Below are positions 9,300 through 15,843 of a stretch of 64,000 nt of DNA, piece by piece. The notes beneath the pieces are model-generated. The model was not told the DNA's origin and did no database searches. It worked only from the letters and a program-made list of their open reading frames with translations. The stretch lies in the NCBI RefSeq assembly GCF_002083135.2, contig NZ_NBTM02000001.1, positions 1,426,001 through 1,490,000 on the forward strand, given 5' to 3'. The position numbers and the translations under genes were made by a program. The DNA is from Aerococcus viridans (GTDB lineage: Bacteria; Bacillota; Bacilli; Lactobacillales; Aerococcaceae). The stretch's first letter is position 1. Each line of letters begins with the position of its first letter.

Positions 9300-9971
9300 A
9301 TGCAAGTTTACCTTATCGGGTCTGGACCTTTTGACCCAGCGTATTTTAAAGCCTATGTAGAAGGACGAAAAGTAGCCCATAAAGATGCGGAAACCGCCTT
9401 TGTTGGGGTTGATTTAGGGGCTAAACAGCTGTTAGACCTTAATTTCCCCATTGACTTAGCGGTAGGCGATTTTGATTCAATTGAAGAAAGTGTCCTTCAA
9501 CAAGTTGAACATAAGGCCAAAAAAATTGAAAAGTTACCACCGATGAAAGATGAAACGGACACTGAACATGCTTTAGGCACTGTTGCAGACTTATATCCAC
9601 AGGCTGAATACCATCTCTTTGGTATGCTAGGGGGTAGGGTAGACCATTTGTTATCTAACTTATGGCTCATCTATCAAGAACGGTTTGCGTCGATTATTGA
9701 TCGTGTTCACTTAGTAGAAGAAAATAATGCTGTTTCATTCTTAAGACCAGGGCAACATCAACTTGATCGTTTAAAAGACATGAAATATTTGTCTTTCGTG
9801 GCGATGACGCCAGTTAAAGACTTATGTTTAGAAAATGTTGTCTATCCACTAGACAATTATCAAATGCCAATACCTTTGGCCTTGATTTCAAATGAGTTTC
9901 TACCAGGTCAAAATACCATGAAAATTGCCTTCAGTGATGGTCTTATCCTCGCTATCCAAGCCCGAGATTAA
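9300..9971 (+). CDS. thiN: Thiamine pyrophosphokinase
   Basis: Transfers pyrophosphate from ATP to thiamine to make the cofactor TPP. The 223-residue protein has the family's DLGAKQLLDL and AVGDFDSIE (nucleotide/metal-binding Asp cluster), the KDETDTEHAL motif, and GMLGGRVDHLLSNL. The C-terminal half is the thiamine-binding beta-sandwich. It is found between rpe and rpmB as in other Firmicutes. No TPP riboswitch was seen in the short 49-base gap upstream, consistent with its being a salvage enzyme inside a housekeeping operon. Confidence 0.93.
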   Translation: MQVYLIGSGPFDPAYFKAYVEGRKVAHKDAETAFVGVDLGAKQLLDLNFPIDLAVGDFDSIEESVLQQVEHKAKKIEKLPPMKDETDTEHALGTVADLYPQAEYHLFGMLGGRVDHLLSNLWLIYQERFASIIDRVHLVEENNAVSFLRPGQHQLDRLKDMKYLSFVAMTPVKDLCLENVVYPLDNYQMPIPLALISNEFLPGQNTMKIAFSDGLILAIQARD

Positions 9972-10001
9972 GTACAATAATCATTAAAATCATAAATAAG
10001 T

Positions 10002-10030
10002 TTGATTTATGACGTTAAATATAGTAATAT
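10002..10030 (+). promoter_or_regulatory. SigA-type promoter of rpmB
   Basis: TTGATT at 10002-10007 and TAATAT at 10025-10030 are separated by 17 bases, about 30 bases before the rpmB ribosome site. Good fit to the vegetative consensus. Confidence 0.65.
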
Positions 10031-10067
10031 GTTATGGTATGAAAATTTGTAGAGGAGGATTATGACA

Positions 10068-10259
10068 ATGGCTAAAGAATGTTATTACACAGGACGTAAA
10101 GCGACTTCAGGTAACAACCGCTCACACGCATTGAATGCTACAAAACGTACATTTAAAGCAAACTTACAAAAAGTTCGTATCATCGACGAAAATGGTAACA
10201 AAAAGCGTGTATGGGTTTCTGCACACGCAATCAAAGCTGGTTTAGTTACCCGCGCGTAA
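10068..10259 (+). CDS. rpmB: Large ribosomal subunit protein bL28
   Basis: Structural protein of the 50S subunit, 63 residues, Lys/Arg-rich, with [16 protein letters not shown] near the N-terminus and [13 protein letters not shown] near the C-terminus. An ATG at 10062 also exists, but AGGAGG at 10053-10058 is only 3 bases from it and 9 bases from the ATG at 10068, which restores the family N-terminus MAKECY. Cysteine pairs of zinc-binding L28 forms are absent apart from Cys4, so this is the zinc-independent type. Confidence 0.97.
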   Translation: MAKECYYTGRKATSGNNRSHALNATKRTFKANLQKVRIIDENGNKKRVWVSAHAIKAGLVTRA

Positions 10260-10282
10260 TCCATTTATGATTATAATCAAAT

Positions 10283-10328
10283 AAGGTCGTAGTTTTCCAA
10301 TGAGGGAAGACCACGGCTTTTTTTGTGC
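10283..10328 (+). terminator. rpmB terminator; left copy of a 46-bp direct repeat
   Basis: An imperfect 13-bp hairpin (GGTCGTAGTTTTCC pairing with GGAAGACCACGGC, one mismatch and wobbles) followed by seven T residues. The same 46 bases occur again at 11634-11679 with one difference (A/G in the loop). The two copies bracket the three-gene cassette at 10430-11635. Confidence 0.9.
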
Positions 10329-10371
10329 ATAATTAAGCATTAATAGAGTAAAGAATGTACAATTTTATTAA

Positions 10372-10400
10372 TTGTTTAAATGAACAGAGTCAAGTATAAT
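10372..10400 (+). promoter_or_regulatory. Promoter of the DUF6941-HEPN cassette
   Basis: TTGTTT (10372-10377), 17-base spacer, TATAAT (10395-10400), followed by AAGGGGTGA ahead of the ATG at 10430. The cassette therefore has its own promoter downstream of the rpmB terminator and need not rely on read-through. Confidence 0.65.
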
Positions 10401-10429
10401 TTATATAGTCACAGATAAGGGGTGAGTTC

Positions 10430-10816
10430 ATGTACGGTAAAGTAATAGCTAGTGAAAAAACACAAAATATTAATGGTGAATTACATGTTGTGAATCCTAT
10501 TGTTGCACTTCAAGTGCCATTTTTACCTACTACTATATCATTTGCAATTTCTTGTAGTTTTTTTGTTAACTCAAATCAAAGAAAATTTGATATAAAATTA
10601 GAGGTTATTGATCATACTGATTACCTGCTTGGAGCTCTAGAAGGTGGCGTATCCGCAGACAATTCTGATAGTGAGAATTCAACTTTAAGTTTTGATTTTA
10701 GTTTATCAAATGTTATTTTTAAAAATGATGGTCTGCATAAAGTGATTTTGTATGTTGAAGATGAACAAGTTGCAGAGTATTCTTTCACTGTTTTCAACCA
10801 GAATATAGAAATATAG
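10430..10816 (+). CDS. DUF6941-like protein (cassette gene 1)
   Basis: A 128-residue soluble protein, all-beta by appearance, with alternating hydrophobic strands, no signal peptide and no TM segment. The pattern (hydrophobic N-terminal strand, Pro in VPFLPTTISF, a middle strand KFDIKLEVID, and a late NDGLHKVILYVEDEQVAEYSFTV) looks like the uncharacterised beta-sandwich family DUF6941, where a late G-x-Y/H segment precedes a final strand; that match is from memory and is moderate. It is the first of three same-strand genes with a private promoter and a 13-base gap to the next gene. The codon use is more AT-rich than rpmB or fakA on either side. Function unknown; a binding or sensor role next to a HEPN protein is only inference. 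Confidence 0.6.
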   Translation: MYGKVIASEKTQNINGELHVVNPIVALQVPFLPTTISFAISCSFFVNSNQRKFDIKLEVIDHTDYLLGALEGGVSADNSDSENSTLSFDFSLSNVIFKNDGLHKVILYVEDEQVAEYSFTVFNQNIEI

Positions 10817-10829
10817 GAGGAGAGTACCG

Positions 10830-11213
10830 ATGTCAGCAAAAATTAAAACACCTAAATTAGTGCAAACTTTAGCTATGACAGGGTCATTATCCTACTCTTC
10901 ATCGTATATGTCAGATACGGATTCTAGAGTTCAGCTTTATTCAAATTCTTTAGAAAGAGATATTACGCAACAAGCTGATGCAGATTTTATTAATACTCAA
11001 GTTATTGAAGAAGAAGTCTCAAGGTTTATCCAAGAAAATTTACATAAGTCATTACCTTTTCATTTAAATATTTATAAAGATGAAAATGATTATGTATATG
11101 TAGACTTAACAGCCAATGAAGATAACGCCATTGAAATCTATAATTATTCTAAAGCGTTAAATGAATTTGCTAGCCAAAAGCAGAAAAACTTTATTTTTGT
11201 AATTGGTGAATAG
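10830..11213 (+). CDS. Hypothetical protein (cassette gene 2)
   Basis: A 127-residue protein that I do not recognise. It has a strong ribosome site (GGAGGAG, 9 bases before ATG). The N-terminal third is Ser/Thr/Tyr-rich and probably flexible; the C-terminal half has a mixed alpha/beta pattern (FHLNIYKDENDYVYVDL, then a helix NAIEIYNYSKALNEF and a final strand NFIFVIG). No cysteine, no signal peptide, no TM helix. It ends 2 bases before the HEPN gene begins, so the two are almost certainly translated together, as are antitoxin/toxin or effector/partner pairs. Its position suggests a partner of one of its neighbours. Confidence 0.7.
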   Translation: MSAKIKTPKLVQTLAMTGSLSYSSSYMSDTDSRVQLYSNSLERDITQQADADFINTQVIEEEVSRFIQENLHKSLPFHLNIYKDENDYVYVDLTANEDNAIEIYNYSKALNEFASQKQKNFIFVIGE

Positions 11214-11215
11214 AT

Positions 11216-11635
11216 ATGTATCTATGGGAGAATCATTTAGCGTTTAGTAGTTATCTATTAGAAAACTTTTCTAATATCGATGCTAAACATAGAGAGGCTG
11301 CATTACGAACGATTATTCATAATGATTACTATGCTTGCTTTCACAAAGTTAAACAATTAAACGAGCTGCATGGATATTCCACGGTAGGTGGTGGAAATAA
11401 TTCTCATAATGACGTGATAGATAAAATTATAAACTATAATGTGGATTTAACTTTAAGAGAGAAACAAAAAATAATTAGAGAATTAAAGGAAATGAAAGAC
11501 TATAGGCATAAAGCAGATTACAAAGAAGGCGCTAGTTACATTTTTAAAATCGAAATTGTTACCGATTTACATCAAAAATCAATCAAATTATTTGAGTCAT
11601 TAAGAGATTTTGAATCTAATAAAAATCAAAATTAA
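11216..11635 (+). CDS. HEPN-domain protein, UPF0332-like (cassette gene 3)
   Basis: A 139-residue, mostly helical protein. Two segments carry the signature of the HEPN fold as seen in UPF0332-type proteins: HNDYYACFHKVKQL at residues 35-48 (compare the family's YYAxFHxA helix) and YRHKADY at 96-102 (compare the family's R-x-x-ADY). Many HEPN proteins are RNases or nucleotide-modified toxins, usually with R-x4-6-H; here the conserved element is RHKADY, the UPF0332 variant, so catalytic activity cannot be assumed. It lacks a strong ribosome site and starts 2 bases after gene 2, so it is translationally coupled. Its stop codon TAA is the first part of the right 46-bp repeat. Confidence 0.72.
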   Translation: MYLWENHLAFSSYLLENFSNIDAKHREAALRTIIHNDYYACFHKVKQLNELHGYSTVGGGNNSHNDVIDKIINYNVDLTLREKQKIIRELKEMKDYRHKADYKEGASYIFKIEIVTDLHQKSIKLFESLRDFESNKNQN

Positions 11636-11679
11636 GGTCGTAGTTTTCCAGTGAGGGAAGACCACGGCTTTTTTTGTGC
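11634..11679 (+). terminator. Terminator of the cassette; right copy of the 46-bp direct repeat
   Basis: Same hairpin and T-run as at 10283-10328, 45 of 46 bases identical. The HEPN stop codon (11633-11635) runs into its left edge. It lies 14 bases before the -35 of the asp23-family gene promoter, so one of the two copies must be the ancestral rpmB terminator. Confidence 0.88.
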
Positions 11680-11692
11680 CTTTTATAAGGGA

Positions 11693-11721
11693 TTGCGACT
11701 TGTCAAATATTTAGGTATAAT
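11693..11721 (+). promoter_or_regulatory. Promoter of the asp23-fakA operon
   Basis: TTGCGA at 11693-11698 and TATAAT at 11716-11721 with a 17-base spacer, about 110 bases upstream of the ATG at 11831. Confidence 0.65.
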
Positions 11722-11830
11722 AGCCTAGTATGTGGTAAAATGAGTGTTATAAATGAAGTTATATTTGTTTAGAACGATAAAGTTTTAGATGAATCTAGCA
11801 AGACAACCCTTCAAAAGGAGGACAATTTTT

Positions 11831-12196
11831 ATGGCATTAAAAATGCAAACAGACTTCGGTGAAATTGATATTACAAATGAATCTATCGCAACAGTCGTAG
11901 GTATGGCAACAACACAAAACTACGGTGTCGTTGGTATGGCAAGCAAGCATCAAATCCGTGACGGTATCCAAGAAATTCTTAAACAAGAAAACTATACCAA
12001 AGGGGTACTTGTTTCAGTAGATAACAACGATTTAGTAGTAGTGGATGTATATATTATCGTCAACTACGGTACGAAAATTTCTGAAATTTGTCGCAATGTA
12101 CAAAGTTCTGTGAAATACGAATTAGGTCGTCAATTAGGTATTGCTGCAAACGTAGTGAATGTGTACGTACAAGGCGTCCGTGTGATTGAAGACTAG
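11831..12196 (+). CDS. Asp23/Gls24 (YloU) family envelope stress protein
   Basis: A 121-residue member of the Asp23/Gls24 (DUF322) family; such proteins coat the cytoplasmic face of the membrane in Gram-positive bacteria and respond to alkaline or envelope stress. The pattern GEIDITNESIATVVGMATTQ at the start, then VDVYIIVNYGTKISEIC and VVNVYVQGVRV near the end, is typical of the YloU branch. The start at 11831 is set by AAAAGGAGG 12-18 bases upstream; an upstream in-frame ATG at 11789 lacks a site. It is 26 bases before fakA, the usual neighbour. Confidence 0.92.
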   Translation: MALKMQTDFGEIDITNESIATVVGMATTQNYGVVGMASKHQIRDGIQEILKQENYTKGVLVSVDNNDLVVVDVYIIVNYGTKISEICRNVQSSVKYELGRQLGIAANVVNVYVQGVRVIED

Positions 12197-12222
12197 TTGC
12201 GGTAATCAAGGAGGATTTTTAG

Positions 12223-13905
12223 GTGAAAAGAACAGTATTAGACGTTGAAGCGTTCATATCTATGCTTGAAGTTGGGGGTAACCGACTTTCAGAGAATGCT
12301 GAATACGTGAATTCATTAAATGTTTTCCCGGTGCCAGATGGTGATACCGGAACAAATATGAATTTAACATACACATCAGGTATCGAACGAGTAATTAAAC
12401 AACATTCCGATACCGTTGGTGAGGTTGGAGAAGATTTAGCTAAGGGATTATTGATGGGGGCACGCGGTAACTCAGGCGTTATCTTATCCCAATTATTCCG
12501 TGGTTTCGCTAAGGCAATCGAAGGTAAAACAACCATTGAAGCCCAAGATTTAGCGAATGCTTTCCAACGCGGTATTGATACAGCGGTAAAAGCTGTTATG
12601 AAACCCGTAGAAGGTACTATTTTAACAGTAGCACGTGATTCAGCAGCAGCAGGTATGCAAAAGGCTGAAGAAACAGATGACATCATTGAAGTGATGACTG
12701 CTGTATTAGAAGAAGCACAAACGTCACTAGAAAACACACCTAACTTACTACCTGTGTTAAAAGAAGTAGGCGTTGTCGATTCAGGTGGTCAAGGGTTAGT
12801 ATATATCTACCATGGTTTCTTAGAATCATTAACAGGTGAATCTATTCCAGTTAAATCAGCTGATCCAAACAAAGCGAATGTCACAGAATTAGCCCACCAA
12901 GAAAACTTCTTCAATACTTCTCATTCTGTAGCATCAGAAGATATTCAATTTGGTTACTGTACTGAAATCATGGTCAAAATTGGTGAAGGTGAAGCCGTTA
13001 CTGATGAATTTGATTATGACACATTCCGTAACCACTTAGATGGTATCGGTGACTCATTATTGGTTGTATCTGATGACGAGATTGTAAAAGTTCATGTGCA
13101 TACAGAAACACCAGGTGAAGTCATGAACTATGGCCAAAAATTTGGGTCATTAGTGAAAATTAAAGTAGATAACATGCGTCTACAACATGACGATATCTTA
13201 GATGGAAAAGGATCAAACCAAACTGAATCAGCACCAGCAGCTGAGCGTACGAATCTAGCAATTATCGCTGTTGCAGCCGGTGAAGGGATTGAAAACCTAT
13301 TTAAAGATTTGGGTGTTAAATCAATCATCTCTGGTGGTCAAACGATGAACCCATCAACAAATGACATCTTAGATGCTATCAATAAAGCGAATGCAGATAA
13401 CGTGATCATCTTACCAAATAATAAGAATATCATTATGGCTGCTAACCAAGCTGTTGAAGTTTCAGAAACTCCAGCTGCCGTCGTTGAAACTAAATATATC
13501 TCTCAAGGTTTAACAGCTATGTTAGGTTACAACCCTGATGGGACATTAGAAGATAATAAAGCAGCAATGGTTGCTGAAATGGCTAACGTAACCAGTGGTC
13601 AAGTCACAGTGGCTGTTCGAGATACAACAGTTGACGGCTTAGAAATCCATAAAGATCACTTTATGGGCATCATAGACGGTAAAATCGTCTCTGAAGATGC
13701 TGACTTAGTCAAAGAAACCATCAACATGATTAATCAAATGATTGATACAGACAAAGAGTTAGTGACTTTAATCTTTGGTGAAGAAACCGACCAAGCAACA
13801 GCTGAATTGATCGCTGAAGCTGTCGAAGAAGCCAACGAAGATATTGAAGTTGAGATCGTAGACGGTGGCCAACCAGTTTACCACTTCTTAGCATCAGTAG
13901 AATAA
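12223..13905 (+). CDS. fakA: Fatty acid kinase catalytic subunit FakA (DAK2 domain, YloV)
   Basis: Phosphorylates fatty acids held by FakB proteins so that exogenous fatty acids enter phospholipid synthesis with PlsX/PlsY. The 560 residues have an N-terminal DhaL-type ATP domain (VPDGDTGTNMNLT with metal-binding Asp residues, RGNSGVILSQLFRG) and a C-terminal DegV-like region (SGGQTMNPSTNDILDAI, NVIILPNNKNI). GTG start at 12223 with AAGGAGG 12 bases ahead. In many relatives recG follows closely; here recG is 40 kb away. No fakB is in the window. Confidence 0.95.
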   Translation: MKRTVLDVEAFISMLEVGGNRLSENAEYVNSLNVFPVPDGDTGTNMNLTYTSGIERVIKQHSDTVGEVGEDLAKGLLMGARGNSGVILSQLFRGFAKAIEGKTTIEAQDLANAFQRGIDTAVKAVMKPVEGTILTVARDSAAAGMQKAEETDDIIEVMTAVLEEAQTSLENTPNLLPVLKEVGVVDSGGQGLVYIYHGFLESLTGESIPVKSADPNKANVTELAHQENFFNTSHSVASEDIQFGYCTEIMVKIGEGEAVTDEFDYDTFRNHLDGIGDSLLVVSDDEIVKVHVHTETPGEVMNYGQKFGSLVKIKVDNMRLQHDDILDGKGSNQTESAPAAERTNLAIIAVAAGEGIENLFKDLGVKSIISGGQTMNPSTNDILDAINKANADNVIILPNNKNIIMAANQAVEVSETPAAVVETKYISQGLTAMLGYNPDGTLEDNKAAMVAEMANVTSGQVTVAVRDTTVDGLEIHKDHFMGIIDGKIVSEDADLVKETINMINQMIDTDKELVTLIFGEETDQATAELIAEAVEEANEDIEVEIVDGGQPVYHFLASVE

Positions 13906-14024
13906 TAATCCTATATAAAGATACATAAATGAAATGCTAAATGGACACACAACTTAGTTATTATTCAATTCGTTAAGAGATGAAAACTGATAAAGTGTTC
14001 ATTTTGGCTTTTCTAATACAAATA

Positions 14025-14069
14025 AAAGAGAGGGTAAAGATTTGAAAGCAAAATCTTTACCCTCTCTTT
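14025..14069. terminator. Strong bidirectional terminator after fakA
   Basis: A perfect 19-bp inverted repeat (AAAGAGAGGGTAAAGATTT and its complement) around a 7-base loop, flanked by A-rich and T-rich ends. It marks the end of the conserved block; the accessory block starts to its right. Confidence 0.88.
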
Positions 14070-14188
14070 ATGATACAGTCTCAGCAAGGCTACTAATGGG
14101 CTAATTGCAGCGCTATTACAATCAATACCTGCAGGGTCTACAGAGAGGTATATGTATAGGAGCTGATCAATAATAAAGCATTTTACAT

Positions 14189-14428
14189 TTGCGTAAGCAT
14201 AGCGCTTACCTCGTGAAAGAAGTAAATAAATGGCTTGTATATGCGGATGACTTTATCAAACATGCAGATATATGTGAGATCCGCCAACTTAATAAGCGAT
14301 CTTTGCTTGATAGATTGGATGGACTGACCGGTAACGGTACTGATATTTTTGAGGCTAAGATGTCAGGGAGAGGCAAACTCTCAATAGCGAGATATAAGGT
14401 TAACAATAAAATAATTGAAAGTGCATAG
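14189..14428 (+). CDS. Small hypothetical ORF, possible remnant
   Basis: A 79-codon frame beginning with TTG (or GTG at 14213). I do not recognise it. It is basic, without TM segments. No good ribosome site precedes either start, so it may be the 3' part of a longer lost gene. Two points favour it being a real 3' end: codon content is protein-like, and its TAG stop abuts a clear terminator (14428-14457). Origin and function unknown. Confidence 0.35.
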   Translation: MRKHSAYLVKEVNKWLVYADDFIKHADICEIRQLNKRSLLDRLDGLTGNGTDIFEAKMSGRGKLSIARYKVNNKIIESA

Positions 14429-14457
14429 CAGGGGGATATTAACCTCTGCTTTTTTTA
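14428..14457 (+). terminator. Terminator after the 79-codon ORF
   Basis: GCAGGGG / CCTCTGC stem with one G-T pair, loop GATATTAA, then seven T residues. Confidence 0.75.
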
Positions 14458-14723
14458 TGCCCTAATACTATTGTTGCTCAATAATGGTATTATCCCTCCC
14501 TGATTTCTCACTAGAGGCAAAATAAGTCTGTGTAAGAGCTTTTAGACGTCAACTAGCATAAAAATAATACCTTACAAGCTATTAAAACACCTATAATGCC
14601 CCTTAAAAATACTTATATGATATATATCATATTTCAACATATTAGGGCATAGGTGCAAGAGGGCAAGCAGGGGCTTATACAGGGATATAGAGGCTTATAC
14701 AGACATATAAAGGCTTATAAACA
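14458..14723. other. Noncoding AT-rich interval with iteron-like repeats
   Basis: No gene seen. It contains the palindrome ATGATATATATCAT near 14617 and, at its right end, two and a half copies of a 20-base tandem repeat (separate entry). The makeup resembles a small replicon or element origin, but no replication gene lies beside it. Confidence 0.4.
14671..14720. repeat. 20-bp tandem repeats (2.5 copies)
   Basis: Units (G/A)GGCTTATACAG(G/A)(G/C)ATATA start at 14671 and 14691, with a half unit AGGCTTATAAAC at 14711. The period is exactly 20 bases, about two helical turns, as in iterons or regulator-binding arrays. Confidence 0.7.
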
Positions 14724-14758
14724 ATAAAAAGAGCCCAGCAGTATAAACTGCTGAGCTC
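14724..14758 (-). terminator. Terminator of the small membrane protein gene
   Basis: GAGCCCAGCAGT / ACTGCTGAGCTC stem with one mismatch; on the minus strand it is followed by CTTTTTATT. It lies 44 bases beyond the stop of the minus-strand gene. Confidence 0.75.
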
Positions 14759-14801
14759 CTTAGTATAGTTATTATTGTTAATGCTACAGGTCCTGCTCCT
14801 G

Positions 14802-14990
14802 CTATTCTTTGTCTTTAGCAGAACGCCCTGCATTGAACTCCTTAACTGCTCCTATGATCATGCATACTACAGCAAAGGCTAAGAATATATACCATATACC
14901 TATAAAGAACGGTTTAAAATAAAACCATAGCATGAAAGAAACAATAACCATTGCAAACACGCTTAGAGCGGTTGTGATGATTGATAACAT
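14802..14990 (-). CDS. Small two-TM membrane protein
   Basis: A 62-residue protein with two hydrophobic segments (about residues 4-25 and 29-48) and a short charged C-terminal tail (KEFNAGRSAKDKE). AAGGAGG 8-14 bases before the ATG on the minus strand and the terminator downstream make it a genuine gene. I do not recognise the family; size and layout recall small plasmid, phage or bacteriocin-immunity proteins, but there is no specific motif. Confidence 0.7.
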   Translation of the reverse strand: MLSIITTALSVFAMVIVSFMLWFYFKPFFIGIWYIFLAFAVVCMIIGAVKEFNAGRSAKDKE

Positions 14991-15113
14991 CTATATGACC
15001 TCCTTGTATTCACCACAGCCCAACTAACTATTGAACTAAGTTAAAACCTCTCAGAACAACTCTTTTTTGGCCCGATAGTCGGGAGGTATTCTGGAAAAAA
15101 ACAACTTACTCTA

Positions 15114-15677
15114 TTAGATAATCCCGTGTAGAAATAAATCAATCATTTCCTCTAAAGCAATCGTTTTGCTGATTATGTGTTTAGAAGAAATATAAGGGGC
15201 TAGTGTCACAAAGAAATATGTGGCGATTTTCTCTCCAGTAAGCTGGTGTTTTAATTGCTTTTCGTAATCATCAAATAATAAAATGAATGGCCGTTTATAA
15301 CTTTCTTGAAAGATTTGGTATAGGATGCGTCTACTTTCAATGGAAATGTCTGCTTCTAGATCTTGCATCATAGTATATATATCCATGTCTTGGTTATCTT
15401 GTAGATAATAAGACATCTGCAATAGTTTACCAGTTAGGTCAAGTTGGTCATTTTCAACAATCGCTAATAAGTCAGTGTATACTTCCCCACCTATTTCATC
15501 TAAAACCCCAAGATAAAGACTTTCCTTGTTTTTAAAATGATAATACAAGTTTGGTTGTGTAATCCCAACTTCTTTCGCAATCATTCTGGTAGAGGTAGCC
15601 TTATAACCACTTGACATAAACTTATTTCGTGCAACTTCAATAATACGACTTCTGCTTGAAGAATCATTTAAGGACAT
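15114..15677 (-). CDS. TetR-family regulator, probable repressor of crtNM
   Basis: A 187-residue TetR/AcrR protein. The N-terminal helix-turn-helix is clear: IIEVARNKFMSSGYKATSTR, then MIAKEVGITQPNLYYHFKNKESLY (residues about 12-55). The C-terminal ligand-binding part is family-specific. It is divergent from crtN, and a perfect 11-bp inverted repeat lies in the intervening 166 bases overlapping the crtN -35 element. The arrangement (TetR gene divergent from crtNM) is also known from lactobacilli, so control of carotenoid synthesis is a reasonable inference. The ligand cannot be predicted. Confidence 0.88.
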   Translation of the reverse strand: MSLNDSSSRSRIIEVARNKFMSSGYKATSTRMIAKEVGITQPNLYYHFKNKESLYLGVLDEIGGEVYTDLLAIVENDQLDLTGKLLQMSYYLQDNQDMDIYTMMQDLEADISIESRRILYQIFQESYKRPFILLFDDYEKQLKHQLTGEKIATYFFVTLAPYISSKHIISKTIALEEMIDLFLHGII

Positions 15678-15748
15678 GATGAGATGAACTCCTCTCTATT
15701 TAATATTATAGCTTGATTCCACAAAAAAGCCATGCATAATTCTCCTAT

Positions 15749-15801
15749 ACTTGATAAGTCATACCTTAAATGGTAATCTGTTATTAATAAACTTATCAAG
15801 T
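15749..15801. promoter_or_regulatory. crtN promoter and likely TetR operator
   Basis: ACTTGATAAGT (15749-15759) and its exact complement ACTTATCAAGT (15791-15801) are 31 bases apart. The left arm contains the -35 TTGATA (15751-15756); 17 bases on is an extended -10 TGGTAATCT (TAATCT at 15774-15779). A repressor bound to one or both arms would block the promoter. The right arm falls just past the expected transcription start. Confidence 0.65.
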
Positions 15802-15843
15802 GATAAAATAATAAAATGGATCTATAAAAAGGGGACCAATAAC

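Noticed and set aside
14671-14720. Tandem 20-bp repeats as a CRISPR array
   Set aside because: The repeats are directly abutting with no spacers, and no cas gene is present.
15064-15092. CCCGA-TAG-TCGGG hairpin near the 3' end of the TetR gene as a terminator
   Set aside because: On the minus strand the bases after the stem are A residues, not T, so it does not fit an intrinsic terminator for that gene.
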